NCBI GenBank assembly: GCA_964034945.1
Contig: OZ035962.1
Coordinates: 70,198,274-70,262,273, forward strand
Direction: 5' to 3'
Source of the DNA: Chrysopilus asiliformis
Lineage: Eukaryota; Arthropoda; Insecta; Diptera; Rhagionidae
Length of the DNA stretch: 64,000 nt
The number at the start of each line of letters is the position of its first letter. The first letter of the stretch is position 1. The notes beneath the pieces are model-generated. The model did no database searches. It was not told the DNA's origin and saw only the letters and a list, made by a program, of their open reading frames with translations. The position numbers and the translations under genes were made by a program. Positions 12,201-22,561 of the stretch are shown one piece after another.

Positions 12201-13084
12201 CACTCTAAATGGTTTGTGTGAATTCACACTAAATTTTGTTGCAAAAAACTCATTTTTTGTAGTATTTTCACACTTTTGATGTGTGATTTCCAACATTCGC
12301 GTGAAATCTCTATTTTTGAGTGATTTCACTACAAAATTTGTGTGATTTCCAACAAGAGAATATGGAATTTGTGTGATTTCACACAATGGAAGTGAAATAC
12401 GTCACAGCAGATAGTAAAATCCAACAGCAGTGTGATTTCACTACAAATTCTGAGTGAAAACCGTCATCTTTAATAGTAAAAAACCAGCTTTTGATCATTC
12501 TTAATTGACAGTTTTGAAGGGTAAGACCTGTTAGAATTTAAAAAACAGTAAGAAGTGTTTTTAAAAACGTTTAAGTGTCAACCCTTTCCTCAAGTTTTTC
12601 GGACAAAAACTCATTTAAGGGTTTTCGGTATAAATATTTAATTTATTTCATTTTTATGCTTTTATCTCGCTTTTATTTCTGATACACGGTGCTCAAAATA
12701 TTTTTTTTTCTTTTCAGTACATTTTTTTAATAAAAGCTTTTTATAGATTTTAATAAAAGCTTTTTAGTGAAATCGCACACATTTTGTGTGAAATCGCACA
12801 CATTTTGTGTGAAATCGCACACATTTTGTGTGAAATCGCACACATTTTGTGTGAAATCGCACACATTTAATGTGAAATCGCACACATTTTGTGTGAATTC
12901 ACTATTATTTTGTTGATTTTTTGTGTGAAATCACTTCATATTTTGTTGGAATTCACGCTGATTTTTGTGTGAATTCACGCTCTATTTTCCAATCACACTT
13001 AAGTGTGAAATCACTACATTTAATGTAGGAAACCCAGATTCCTACATTAAATGTAGTGAAATCCAACAGAAATCAATTAGAGTG
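12201..13084. mobile_element. CACTC-ended word-array element (B)
   Basis: It begins CACTCTAA at 12201 and ends TTAGAGTG at 13084, flanked by TA at 12199-12200 and 13085-13086. Words of the form GTGTGAAATCACAC fill both arms in both orientations. A short palindrome (CTACATTTAATGTAG) recurs near the right end. The middle (about 12480-12730) is unrelated AT-rich sequence. No coding capacity. Confidence 0.75.
12767..12903. repeat. 21-bp tandem array in element B
   Basis: GAAATCGCACAC recurs at exactly 21-bp intervals (12769, 12790, 12811, 12832, 12853, 12874), joined by ATTTTGTGT spacers with little divergence. This is an expanded version of the element's own word. Confidence 0.9.
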
Positions 13085-13086
13085 TA

Positions 13087-14980
13087 TATATTCTTTCGAT
13101 TTCAAGTCAAGTACTCACTATTAAGTTAACGATTCCCATAAAATTTTGGTCACCTTCACTAAGAAGTTAGGAGGGTTAGATAGGAAAACCTCCCAGAAAG
13201 TTGTGCAATCATTCCGATTTTTTATTTTCCTATACATGGTTGCATATGTTATAAGTTTTTCGACAATAGGATCTGCAAATATAGCAAACATGATTTTTCT
13301 CCGTGCAACATTGAAATAAAGTTAATCTTCCTTTTCTTTTTTCTATTGCCGTAATGTAATGATTAGGTCAATTCTTTTTTAAAGCATCCCTAAATTGTTA
13401 GGCACATTTATATTTCAAATTTATTAATTCGAACAAAAAGAATCAATTTAGAACCAAAATACATTCCATTCAAAATCGATATAACCTTTGAAATGTGGAA
13501 ACATTTCCGTTTTCCTCCTGGAAGTCACAAATTTACTCTACATCAAAACATTTTACAAATATTTACCTGTTAACATAAAGTCATTTTATACCTGACTGTG
13601 CTGCTAATAGAATACAATTTGTCATGAAAATGTTCAACATAATGAAACCTCGACATTGTGAACTAATTGAAAATTCACGTCATTTTATATCAATTTTCAG
13701 TTAATTATGGAAGTTTTAAAGTTCTAAACAATTGAGAACCTCAATTACTAAGTGACAAAGTTTACATTCGTATTTTTTTTTGTAGTCTATTAGAAGGAGA
13801 TATCACCACTAGTCGCTGTTACTAGTAGAAATTGTCGGTATTTATGGTGACCTCAAATAGGAATCGGACATGACCTTCGATGACCATATAATTTCACTCT
13901 ATGACATGAGTATCCCATACAACAGAACGAAAATAAATAAATTTATTTGTCAAGACGAAGCGCAAATTAATTAAGCGTTGCGAACAAAAACATCAGACGG
14001 TTATACGTAAGAAAAATGTTACGTATTTATTTTGAAACTGTCAAATACTGAGACTCAATGAAAACTTGCCGTCTTGGGAAGCGCTTAGCAGTAAGCTTTG
14101 GAAGATTTTCCTTCGTCCAATTGATCCAAAGAGTCTAAATAAACATCAATCGTAATTGAAATTGATAGTAGTGATCTGTCGGTCATTTGGTTAAACTAAT
14201 TACGACATTTGTTACGTAGACATACCACAATTGCATTCATTCGATATGCTGCAATGTAGCGGCTTTATGATTTCTTGTAATTGTTTTCATTTTGAAAGGA
14301 AACTTATACAAAATTGATTAAATGACCTATTTTTCAATAAATTCACTAGGCTGATATACAATTCCAAACATATTAATATAGTTTCATCTTGGAGACTAAT
14401 TGACTACTAATTATATAAGGAAAATACATTTCAGCTCATCCGCATATTAAATTGAAGCAACCGATTGATTATTCAGGGTTAATTTCATTAGGAGCTTTTT
14501 TTTGGCCTTGTTTCATCAATTAAAGTAAAGCGCGACAATTTTGGCTTTTTTTTATCTCACAATTAGTAAAATTTTTCATTATATTTTCATCTTATCAAGA
14601 ATCAAAAATAAGTTTTTATGTAGCACAACATAGAACTACAATACATACTAGAAAATACATAAAAAGGTTGTGACTTTATAAAAAACGAGCAGACCCTTCG
14701 TTCCCAGCTTAAAGTTTTTCGTATAAATTTTAGAATGTCAAAAAACCATAAATAACTTAAAAACTCAGCGAGCCCAAAAACCCCATAATGTCAATTTTTC
14801 CGGGAAAAAATGGGAAAAAGGATATTTGCATTATTCTTTCAGGACCTTCCGTTTCGAATTTTGAAAATCTAGCTAAAATGCAGATCATTTTGCAAAAAAC
14901 CGCATAAAAATCGGTCCAGTAGTTTTTGAGTTTTGTAATCTCAAACAGGCCAACAAACAAACATCCATTTTTATACCCGT
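13087..14980. other. Unassigned; repeat remnant at the right end
   Basis: No gene was recognised. About 14800-14965 resembles 45480-45640 (TTTCAGGNCTTC, GTTTCGAATTTTGAAA, AAAAATGGGAAAAA in common), so it is a diverged dispersed repeat. Confidence 0.45.
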
Positions 14981-15512
14981 ATGGTGAAACCAAAGGGTAT
15001 ATTAACTTTGCCTTACCGTTTGTAACGCCAAGATCCCGTCATCACACAAAAAAATAAATTACACCAGTGTGTTTAGAATGATACAAAAAGCTGAATTTAG
15101 CATGTCCGTCTGTCTGTGGCGCGGATTGCGGGCGCACGGATTGAGCTACAGACTTGAAATTTGGCACAGGTCCGTTTTTCGTAAAATGCGAGGCTAAGTT
15201 CGTTAATGGGCAAAAATGGCCCATTAGGGGGGGTACCCCCCATACCAACGAAAACGTTTTTTGCGAATATCTCAAAAACTGTGCATCTTATCAAAAAAGT
15301 GCAAGAACAAAAGTTGTTTAGGACATGATTCTACATTAAAGTTCCATACATCAAAATCCAATTGGAACAAGTTTTAAAAAAATCTTATTGGAAAGTTTGA
15401 CTTCCAAGTGGAATTTTGGTATAACTGTTCGAATTTTGATACGAATATCACCATACGGGTCTCCAATGATTGCTAGATTGGCAATTATAGCTTTTGTTAT
15501 GTTTATATATAT
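14981..15512 (+). repeat. ATACCCGTATGGTGA dispersed repeat, copy 1
   Basis: It starts ATACCCGTATGGTGAAACC and ends near TCACCATACGGGTCTCCAAT, so the ends are partly inverted. Internal landmarks are TTGCCTTACCGTTTGTAACG, a TGTCCGTCTGTCTG block and AATTTGGCACAGGTC. Related copies are at 18703 and, inverted, at 35600. The frames crossing it are repeat-derived. Confidence 0.75.
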
Positions 15513-17067
15513 AGATTATTGATATCGAGTGTGATATCCAGTTTATCGGAATTTTTTGGTCTCTTATTGCACACAAAAACATAGTCTCATACGAACACAG
15601 TGAAGTACAAAATTTTGATTTCAAAGAAACTTTTGATTTTTTTTTTTTTCCTTTTTTTGTCTCATTTTATTAATTGTTTTCACGAATACCGAAAGAAAAG
15701 AGTCCACCCTTCCAGAACTCTCGAATAGAAGAGCAAAGCATTATAATGGCGCTCAATATTAATTTTTTTTGCAAGTGTAATCACGTTCCAACACTGCATA
15801 TTTCCACTATTGTCTACAATACCTAAAAATTGTTTCCCAATCTGAATCAGTGTATGAGCGCTTCATGACTAAAAATGAAAAATGAAGTTTATGGCTTGAA
15901 AGTTTGTACCTCACTGTAAATTTAGGCATGTTGGCCACACACTTTTTTTTTTAAATATGTAGAAAATTAAAAAAAAATAATTTTATTGTTTTGAGTGCAT
16001 TCTATATGCATGTTTAAAAAAATATGTTTACGCTATTTTTTACTGAGTTAAATTGTCTTATATCAAACTGGTTCTAATGTGAAAATTTGTCGGTTGCAGA
16101 AATCTTGTCCAGTAAAAACTATGCAATTTTATGTACACAAATTTTTTTTTGTGGGGTTCTGTCTAAATTTCTAAATTATACCATTAAAAATCTTCACGTT
16201 CAACGAAGGGTTCAGATAATGTCATGCTAATGAAGATAATTCAGAAAATAATTTGTTTCCTCAAACAGGAAACTCTTCAATTTCTTGAAGTTCCTCTCAA
16301 GAATTTAAATTAGAATAATGCTAACCATTAATTAAGTTCTTTAAAAATTAATGATAGACTCGACATTGGTGCAACTGTTTCCACTTTCTTTAATATCTGA
16401 TCTTAGATGTAGGTGATTCTATCCAACCTGTTGGTAACCGACTTGTATAAAATTGAACGTCAATTTTTCGTATTTCTATTTACTCACATACATGTATCCC
16501 AATGTGCTGTCTTGTCTTTTCAATGTGTCGATTTCACCAAAGTCTGAACGAAAGACGTGACAAGATTTCGAATTAGTTTATAACTAAAATTGATTGAGAT
16601 AATCGCCGACATTTCAAGTACTGAATCAGTAAATTGCAAAGTGATTAAAATAGAAAATTTAATTTAAGATTTTTTCGTCTGTTTATTTTTCTATCTATTT
16701 CCAATATTTGCATATTTTCCAATTTTTATATTACAAGAAAACAGAAATGGAGAGAGTGTTTTGATTTTACCCCACAACATAATACATTCATCGACATCTC
16801 GAATACAGACGGGTATCCAACTAGAAATATGCGAAGAATGCAAGGAAAAAACATGCGGAATACTAAAATTTCTTGTTTAAAATCAATTGAGGTCAGAGAA
16901 GTGCAGCAGACCAAAACGTAAACATTTAGGTGCAGTACGGTGTTGCAGTACCACCTACAATAACACATCCCCTTACACCATATTTAGTATTTCACTCTTT
17001 CTTCTGCAACAATTAGACTTGATATTTGCCGGTGTATTCGTGATTTTGCTATTATGATGTTTTATGC
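15513..17067. other. Unassigned AT-rich sequence
   Basis: No supported gene, RNA or bounded repeat. Confidence 0.5.
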
Positions 17068-17070
17068 ATT

Positions 17071-17456
17071 ACTAGCTTGCATACCCGTCGTTGCCGGGTT
17101 AAGCTTTTTGTCTAAGTTTTAGAATACGAAGAAAACCGGAAAGAACTTAAAAACTTTTTAATGGGTCTATGTTGGGGCTGGACTCCCGACGAACATCTAT
17201 GCCAAATTTCAGGACAATCGGTTCAGTAGTTTCCCCACGAAAGAGTAACATTGCGCAAAAACTAAGTTTCGAAATCACTTTACCCCCTCCCGTTACTCCC
17301 CCCACCCCTCGCGCTACTTTTCCGTATGCCTATGTTGGAACCAGAACTACCACAGACACTCATGCCAAATTTCAAGTCAATCGGTTCAGCCGCTTTTCCG
17401 TGAAAGAGGAACAGACAGACAGACAGACACCAACTAATTTTTATATATTAGTATGA
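17071..17456 (+). repeat. Dispersed repeat with (GACA)n tail
   Basis: It starts with GCATACCCGTCGTTGCCGGG. It carries two copies of a TGCCAAATTTCANGNCAATC-GGTTCAG block (about 17200 and 17363). It ends in CAGACAGACAGACA followed by a TATATTAGTATGATG-like AT tail. The layout is typical of highly copied insect repeats; I cannot name the family. Confidence 0.6.
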
Positions 17457-18702
17457 TGATTATTGTTATCAAAAAAGGTATGAAAACTATGACCATTGCA
17501 AAAAAAAAATCATTATTATTTCGGTTGATTGCATGATGAGTACAGAAGTTTACATTATTTTTAGTACTTGAGAATATCGAACTTTTCGTTATTCTTTTCT
17601 GTTTAGTGTAATTATGGATCCCCAAAACTCAAAAAACGCCAGTAAATCATATTTCGACGACCTAAAATTTCGAGAACTTTTCTTGAAGATCGATCTTCCT
17701 TTCCCCGTTCTTCAAAATGATTCTTAAACATTTGAACGTTGAAAATTAATAATGACAATAGTTCACAATGAACGGCAAAGGCAGTCAATTCATTCTTGCT
17801 CATCTTTTTCTGCTTGTAAGATGCAAATTTAATCATTTGAACTTCAAATACTTATAAAACAAGTTGGACTTTGCTACGTAAATCAATCTTATGATTGCTG
17901 TCAACACTGTAGTATTCTTTAACAAAAAGTTTGCTATCAGCAAAGAAAATAATCAAAGGATGCAGAGCAGGGTTGTCAAATTATGAAAAATTTGTGAAGT
18001 GCGATCGTTAACTGAGTTTTAGTTGATGTGGAAACACCATTGCTTAGGTTGGTGTGTACCTGTTTATAGTTGAGACGATATTTAATCAAAAGCCCCCTGG
18101 GATAACAAAGTAGAATACGAGAACGGATGAGAATATCTATATGTATGAAACCATATGTTTTTTTTTATTATGTGTTTAATACTCGTATATGTCGACGTTC
18201 ATGAATTCAGTCGGTTTTAGTTCAGTTCAATTCATTTCATTCCATTTTATGATAAATTTAGTGATGGCGCAATAATCCAATTTGCCACTTGCGGTATCCA
18301 ATTAGTCGACCTTATACTTTACTTAACCAACGCCGGCTTCAGGAGAATGTTTTCCCATTTAATCTGTAGTTGTTTAAGGATGGTCAACGTCAAACGTAAT
18401 GATGTGACTGACTGAAAGCGTAAGAACAGACACATTCCTACATAGATATATTTACGTTCTATTAGTTTCATCTTTCATAGTGAAATATAATCTCAGCAAA
18501 CATGAAAAATGCTTCTAAATGCATTAAGCTCAGGTTACAGAGCTGCTTTTTTATTAGCAATTTTACAACGTGACAGAAAGCTTTGTAAATTATAAAGAAA
18601 ATACACAGGATTCTCGCAATTTACGCCATCTCGATATAAGACAATTTAAAATACGATGTTCAATGTTTTGTTTCCAGTCTTGATATACGTTTAAAAGTTT
18701 TT
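17457..18702. other. Unassigned AT-rich sequence
   Basis: No supported gene or bounded repeat. Confidence 0.5.
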
Positions 18703-18993
18703 ATACTCGTATGGTGAAATCAAAGGGTATATTAGATTTGCCTTACCGTTTGTAACGCCAAGATCCCGTCATCACACACAAAAATAAATTACACCAGTGT
18801 GCTTAGAATGATAAAAAAATTGAATTTTGCATGTCCGTCCGTCTGTGGCGCGGATTGCGGGTGCACGGATTGCGGGTGCACGGATTGAGCTAGAGACTTG
18901 AAATTTTACGCAGATTCGTTTTTCGTAAAATGCCAAGCTAAGTTCGTTAATGGGCAAAAATTGACCACTAGGGAGGGTACCCCCCCCCCCCCC
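18703..18993 (+). repeat. ATACCCGTATGGTGA dispersed repeat, truncated copy 2
   Basis: It is collinear with the first part of 14981-15512 and breaks off at a run of 14 C at about 18980-18993. It carries an extra tandem copy of GATTGCGGGTGCACG (about 18854-18883). Confidence 0.75.
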
Positions 18994-20203
18994 TTCCTTT
19001 TTTTTTTGTTATGTTTACTATTATATTTATTATTTTCGAATTTTTAGTCTCCTAATTTTTCTATTCATCAGAGAGTTGTACGTCTTCTATTTTCCTACAG
19101 TGAATCTTGGGTCGTGAATTTAATCCGTTCCTAAAAAGCGTTCACACACCGAAGCGTTCATACACCGAGGCGTTCAAGAACTGAATATAAACCAAAAAAG
19201 CATTTTGTACTGGCTCCTTGATACTTGTAAGGTTTCATCCAAATCGGTTCAGTGGTTCTCGAGTTTAAAGCGAGCAGACAGCCACACAAGCCTATTGTAC
19301 AGACACGCCTATTATACAGACACATAAGCCTATAATAGATGAAAATATCTGAATATTTTTTTAATTCGATAGATTTTTACACAAATATTTGTATAATGAT
19401 AAATTTAACTCCTCAAAAGCTGAAATTAATGCATAAAAACCTGAAATTGAAGTACCTATAAAAAGTGTTGTTTGATTTTTGTGTTAAAGATCTACCGAAT
19501 CAAATTGATAACTTTGATCTGCAAAATTGTTAATTTGATGTGTAAAAGGGTTTATTTCGACTAGATAAACCATAACTCTTCCTGCATTGAATAACAAAAA
19601 AAAAAATTGCAGTAAATGCCGTTTTATGGTTACACCTGGCCTGCAATTAAAAATAGCAATTCAAATAGTACTGAGGTAGCCATTGTGGTAAGGTATATCT
19701 TGGCTAATTCCGATAAATATTATGTATGACATCTTCCTCCAAAAAGCTAGCGAATTTTGTTCTTTCTTTCGAGATTGGATGATTTCCACCGAATCTAATT
19801 GATGGTAGAAAAATATCGACGCCACACCATCGATAGAAGTCAAATATCGAACCCAAACCATCGCTAATAGCTGTGTTCATGACCGTTCCGGGTTTTTTTT
19901 CCACTTGATTATTGCGAATATGATGCAGAATTCATATTAATCTGGCAACATTGGCATTTTGACATTTGAAAATAAAAGACGAGAAATTACATTTTTCTTG
20001 ACTTATTGCAATTTTAAGAGTTTCTATAGTAAAATAATATCATCCCAGATGACATTTCCGAATTATAAGATATTAATTTTTGGCGAGAAAACAAATTATC
20101 TTCTCAATCATGCGCCTCTAGTGTGGAGCACATAAAATTTATCCATTCGAGTGAAAGTATCGCCAGTGAACTTACAGTTTTATTTGACCTGGAAAAGTAT
20201 GGA
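18994..20203. other. Unassigned; repeat tail near 19200-19330
   Basis: About 19200-19330 reads AGGTTTCATCCAAATCGGTTCAG and then a GAGCAGACAG tail, the same style of dispersed repeat as 17071-17456 but not the same copy. No gene was recognised. Confidence 0.45.
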
Positions 20204-21032
20204 CTACACGGAGAAAAAAATTATGATTCCCCCAATCATAAAATGCAGCCAGCATAATTATGTTTGGGGGATTCTTATTACAATTATGTTTGGCTGAAAT
20301 TTCCCCTAGAGGAAATTTTTGCCATTACAATTATGTTTGCCGACACTGTGGTTCCAACCCCATTATGCTTAAAACTGACAGGAGAAATCATGATATTTTG
20401 ATTACAATATGTTTGGTTGTACAACAATGTTTTCAAATTCACCAACCATATTATGTTTGGGGCAACCAAAATATGTTTGGATTCCCAAATTTTTTTGCCG
20501 TTTGTCCAATCATAATATGTTTGGGGCGAACATAATATGGTTGGTTTATAAATACAATTGTTGATCAAAAAGCCTGTTGATCGTCGCAGTGTACGAATTC
20601 AGGTTCTAGTTTGTTTGCCTAGTTTTTCAATATATTGCTAGTTACAATAGCTCAAAAATTTTCAATAATTACTTGAACGATAGTTAATCATATAGTGAAC
20701 TGTATTACTTAGTGAAAATTAATAAAACTTAGAGAAAATCCCGAAAATTTGCAAAATATTCTAGTTTTTATCCTTTGTGATTATCTGGATTAGTGATAAC
20801 ATTATACTTTGATATCTTTACACTGTGACATAAAGCTTTTTGCAATTGTATTATCCGTAAACTGTGATTTTGCTGTAGTACTTGAGCTACTGACAATAAC
20901 TATATTACGATCGTGGGACAGTGTGATACACTTACACATTTATTTTGGTGATTGTTAACTTTCTATCACCATAATATTAACTTTTTGATCCAACTTGCTT
21001 TGTCTTTTTATTATCTACATTATACTACTGAA

Positions 21033-21998
21033 ATGTCTGAATGTTCAGCCAAATCTTGTGTCGATAAAGACAACCTTACTACTAGAATTCAATGTTTTGG
21101 TTCCTGCGAAAAATTGTATCATGTTAAATGCCTCGGATTTAAAGCTTACGTGGGAGATGCATTATTAATAAGTGGTAACGGTCTCCACTGGTATTGCTCA
21201 GAGTGTCGCAGTACCTCAATCTCAAGCTATGCTTCAAGGATTGAAAAACTAAAAACAACAGTCAAGGCTTGTAAAAACGAATTTTCTTCCATCCTAACTC
21301 GTCTAAATGAAGCTGTAGCTGAATGTGAGATTATTACATTAAGTACTTTAAGTTCCTCTACGTCCGCATTGCTGAATAAAACCGGAGATCCTACAAATAG
21401 TCCGTCTCTTCAACTCTCTCAAGTCTTAACTCGAGGCCAAAAGCGGCAAGCAGACCAACACCAACAAAGAAAGGCTTCCAATGGTCAACAAAATATAAAA
21501 GCTTCTGAACAACACCAACTAGGACAAGCATCTGATGTCACACTTCATCATACTGACCAGCTGATGGAGCCGCCGTCACTTGAACAATGCAGTGTTGAAG
21601 ACAATGAGAATCTGCCTACGCCACTAAATATTGGCATTATAAACAACTCGGTCCTAGCGCCACTTAGAGTAGTTGCGCCATTGAAACAAATTTTCCTTTC
21701 AAGGCTTGAATACAATACGTCGCCGGATGAGATTATCAAATATATTTTACACAATATCAACAATGCTGGCCTTAAACTGACTTGTACGAAACTAACTCGT
21801 GATAACCTTCCAGAAAAAAGGATTGCATCATTTAAATTGGCAGTTCCTCAGGAATATTTTGGTGCGATTTGTACCCCTAATTTCTGGCCTCCCGACGTGA
21901 TCGTTCATGAATTTAGGAACGCACGATCTTCTTTTCGGCAGAGAACTTCAGCTCGGGGACATACAACAAGACAACAGAACTGGAGATCCCAAATGTAG
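21033..21998 (+). CDS. LINE ORF1 protein with PHD finger
   Basis: This 321-residue open frame starts at the ATG at 21033; the frame stays open upstream but without another ATG. Residues about 4-60 carry a PHD-like zinc finger: CSAKSC, then CFGSCEKLYHVKC, then WYCSEC, giving a C-C/C-C/H-C/C-C pattern. A short coiled-coil-like stretch follows (KLKTTVKACKNEF). Then comes a Gln/Ser-rich linker (about residues 125-190) and a C-terminal block with IFLSRLEY, ASFKLAVP and FWPPDVIVHEF, seen in insect LINE ORF1s. Its presumed role is to bind element RNA and act as a chaperone for it. It stops at TAG 21996-21998, overlapping or abutting ORF2. It appears intact. Confidence 0.85.
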   Translation: MSECSAKSCVDKDNLTTRIQCFGSCEKLYHVKCLGFKAYVGDALLISGNGLHWYCSECRSTSISSYASRIEKLKTTVKACKNEFSSILTRLNEAVAECEIITLSTLSSSTSALLNKTGDPTNSPSLQLSQVLTRGQKRQADQHQQRKASNGQQNIKASEQHQLGQASDVTLHHTDQLMEPPSLEQCSVEDNENLPTPLNIGIINNSVLAPLRVVAPLKQIFLSRLEYNTSPDEIIKYILHNINNAGLKLTCTKLTRDNLPEKRIASFKLAVPQEYFGAICTPNFWPPDVIVHEFRNARSSFRQRTSARGHTTRQQNWRSQM

Positions 21999-22021
21999 CA
22001 CCAATAAAACCTTCTTCTGAA

Positions 22022-22561
22022 CCTATCAATTATAATAATAGTAAATTAGCCTGTTTGTCAATATATTATCAAAATGTGAGGGGTCTAAGGACTAAATTGA
22101 AAGTCTTTCAACTTAACGTACTAAGTGAAAATTACGATGTAATCTGTTTGACAGAAACTTGGCTTAAGCCTGAAATCTTTGACCATGAACTTTTTGATGA
22201 ACGATATAACGTATTTAGATGCGATAGAAGCCTTGAAACTTCCAGTAAAAAAGATGGAGGTGGCACACTAATTGCCGTAAAAAAATCTCTGCAGGCAACT
22301 CCTTGCGTTATGTTCAATTCGCTGCTTGAAATTGTGCATGTTAAAATCAAATTGAAAATGTCTTCTCTGTTCGTTAGTTGTGTCTATGTTCCGTGCAGTA
22401 GTAATATTGATGTTTATGACAATTTTTTCGCTTCTGTGTCTGACTTTTATAATTTATTGAATCCATCCTGTTTTGGCCTATTATGTGGAGATTTTAACCT
22501 ACCTAGAGTAAACTGGGAAATGAATGAGTGTGTGACTCCAAATAATGACACCAATCTCTAA
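22022..22561 (+). pseudogene. LINE ORF2, AP-like endonuclease part (5' of frame break)
   Basis: This is the N-terminal part of ORF2. It carries the endonuclease/exonuclease/phosphatase fold: YYQNVRGLRTK, then VICLTETWL with the catalytic Glu, then GGGTLIAVK, then CGDFNLPRVNWE with the Asp-Asn pair. These enzymes nick the target DNA to prime reverse transcription. The frame is open upstream into the end of ORF1, and no ATG obviously fits. It stops at TAA 22559-22561, while the RT half continues in the +1 frame. That frame is open from 22536, so the break lies between about 22536 and 22559. Related elements make one ORF2 protein, so this copy is probably disabled. Confidence 0.8.

Noticed and set aside
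12767..12903. CRISPR-like regular array
   Set aside because: The units are 21 bp in total with near-identical spacers, inside a eukaryotic MITE. It is a simple tandem repeat.
15042..15294. Open frames with SIRAPAIRATD-like peptides (also at 18772-18957)
   Set aside because: The same peptides recur wherever this dispersed repeat occurs and come from its GGACGGACAGAC tail, so they are not proteins.
17169..17456. 95-codon open frame
   Set aside because: It lies wholly within the (GACA)-tailed dispersed repeat.
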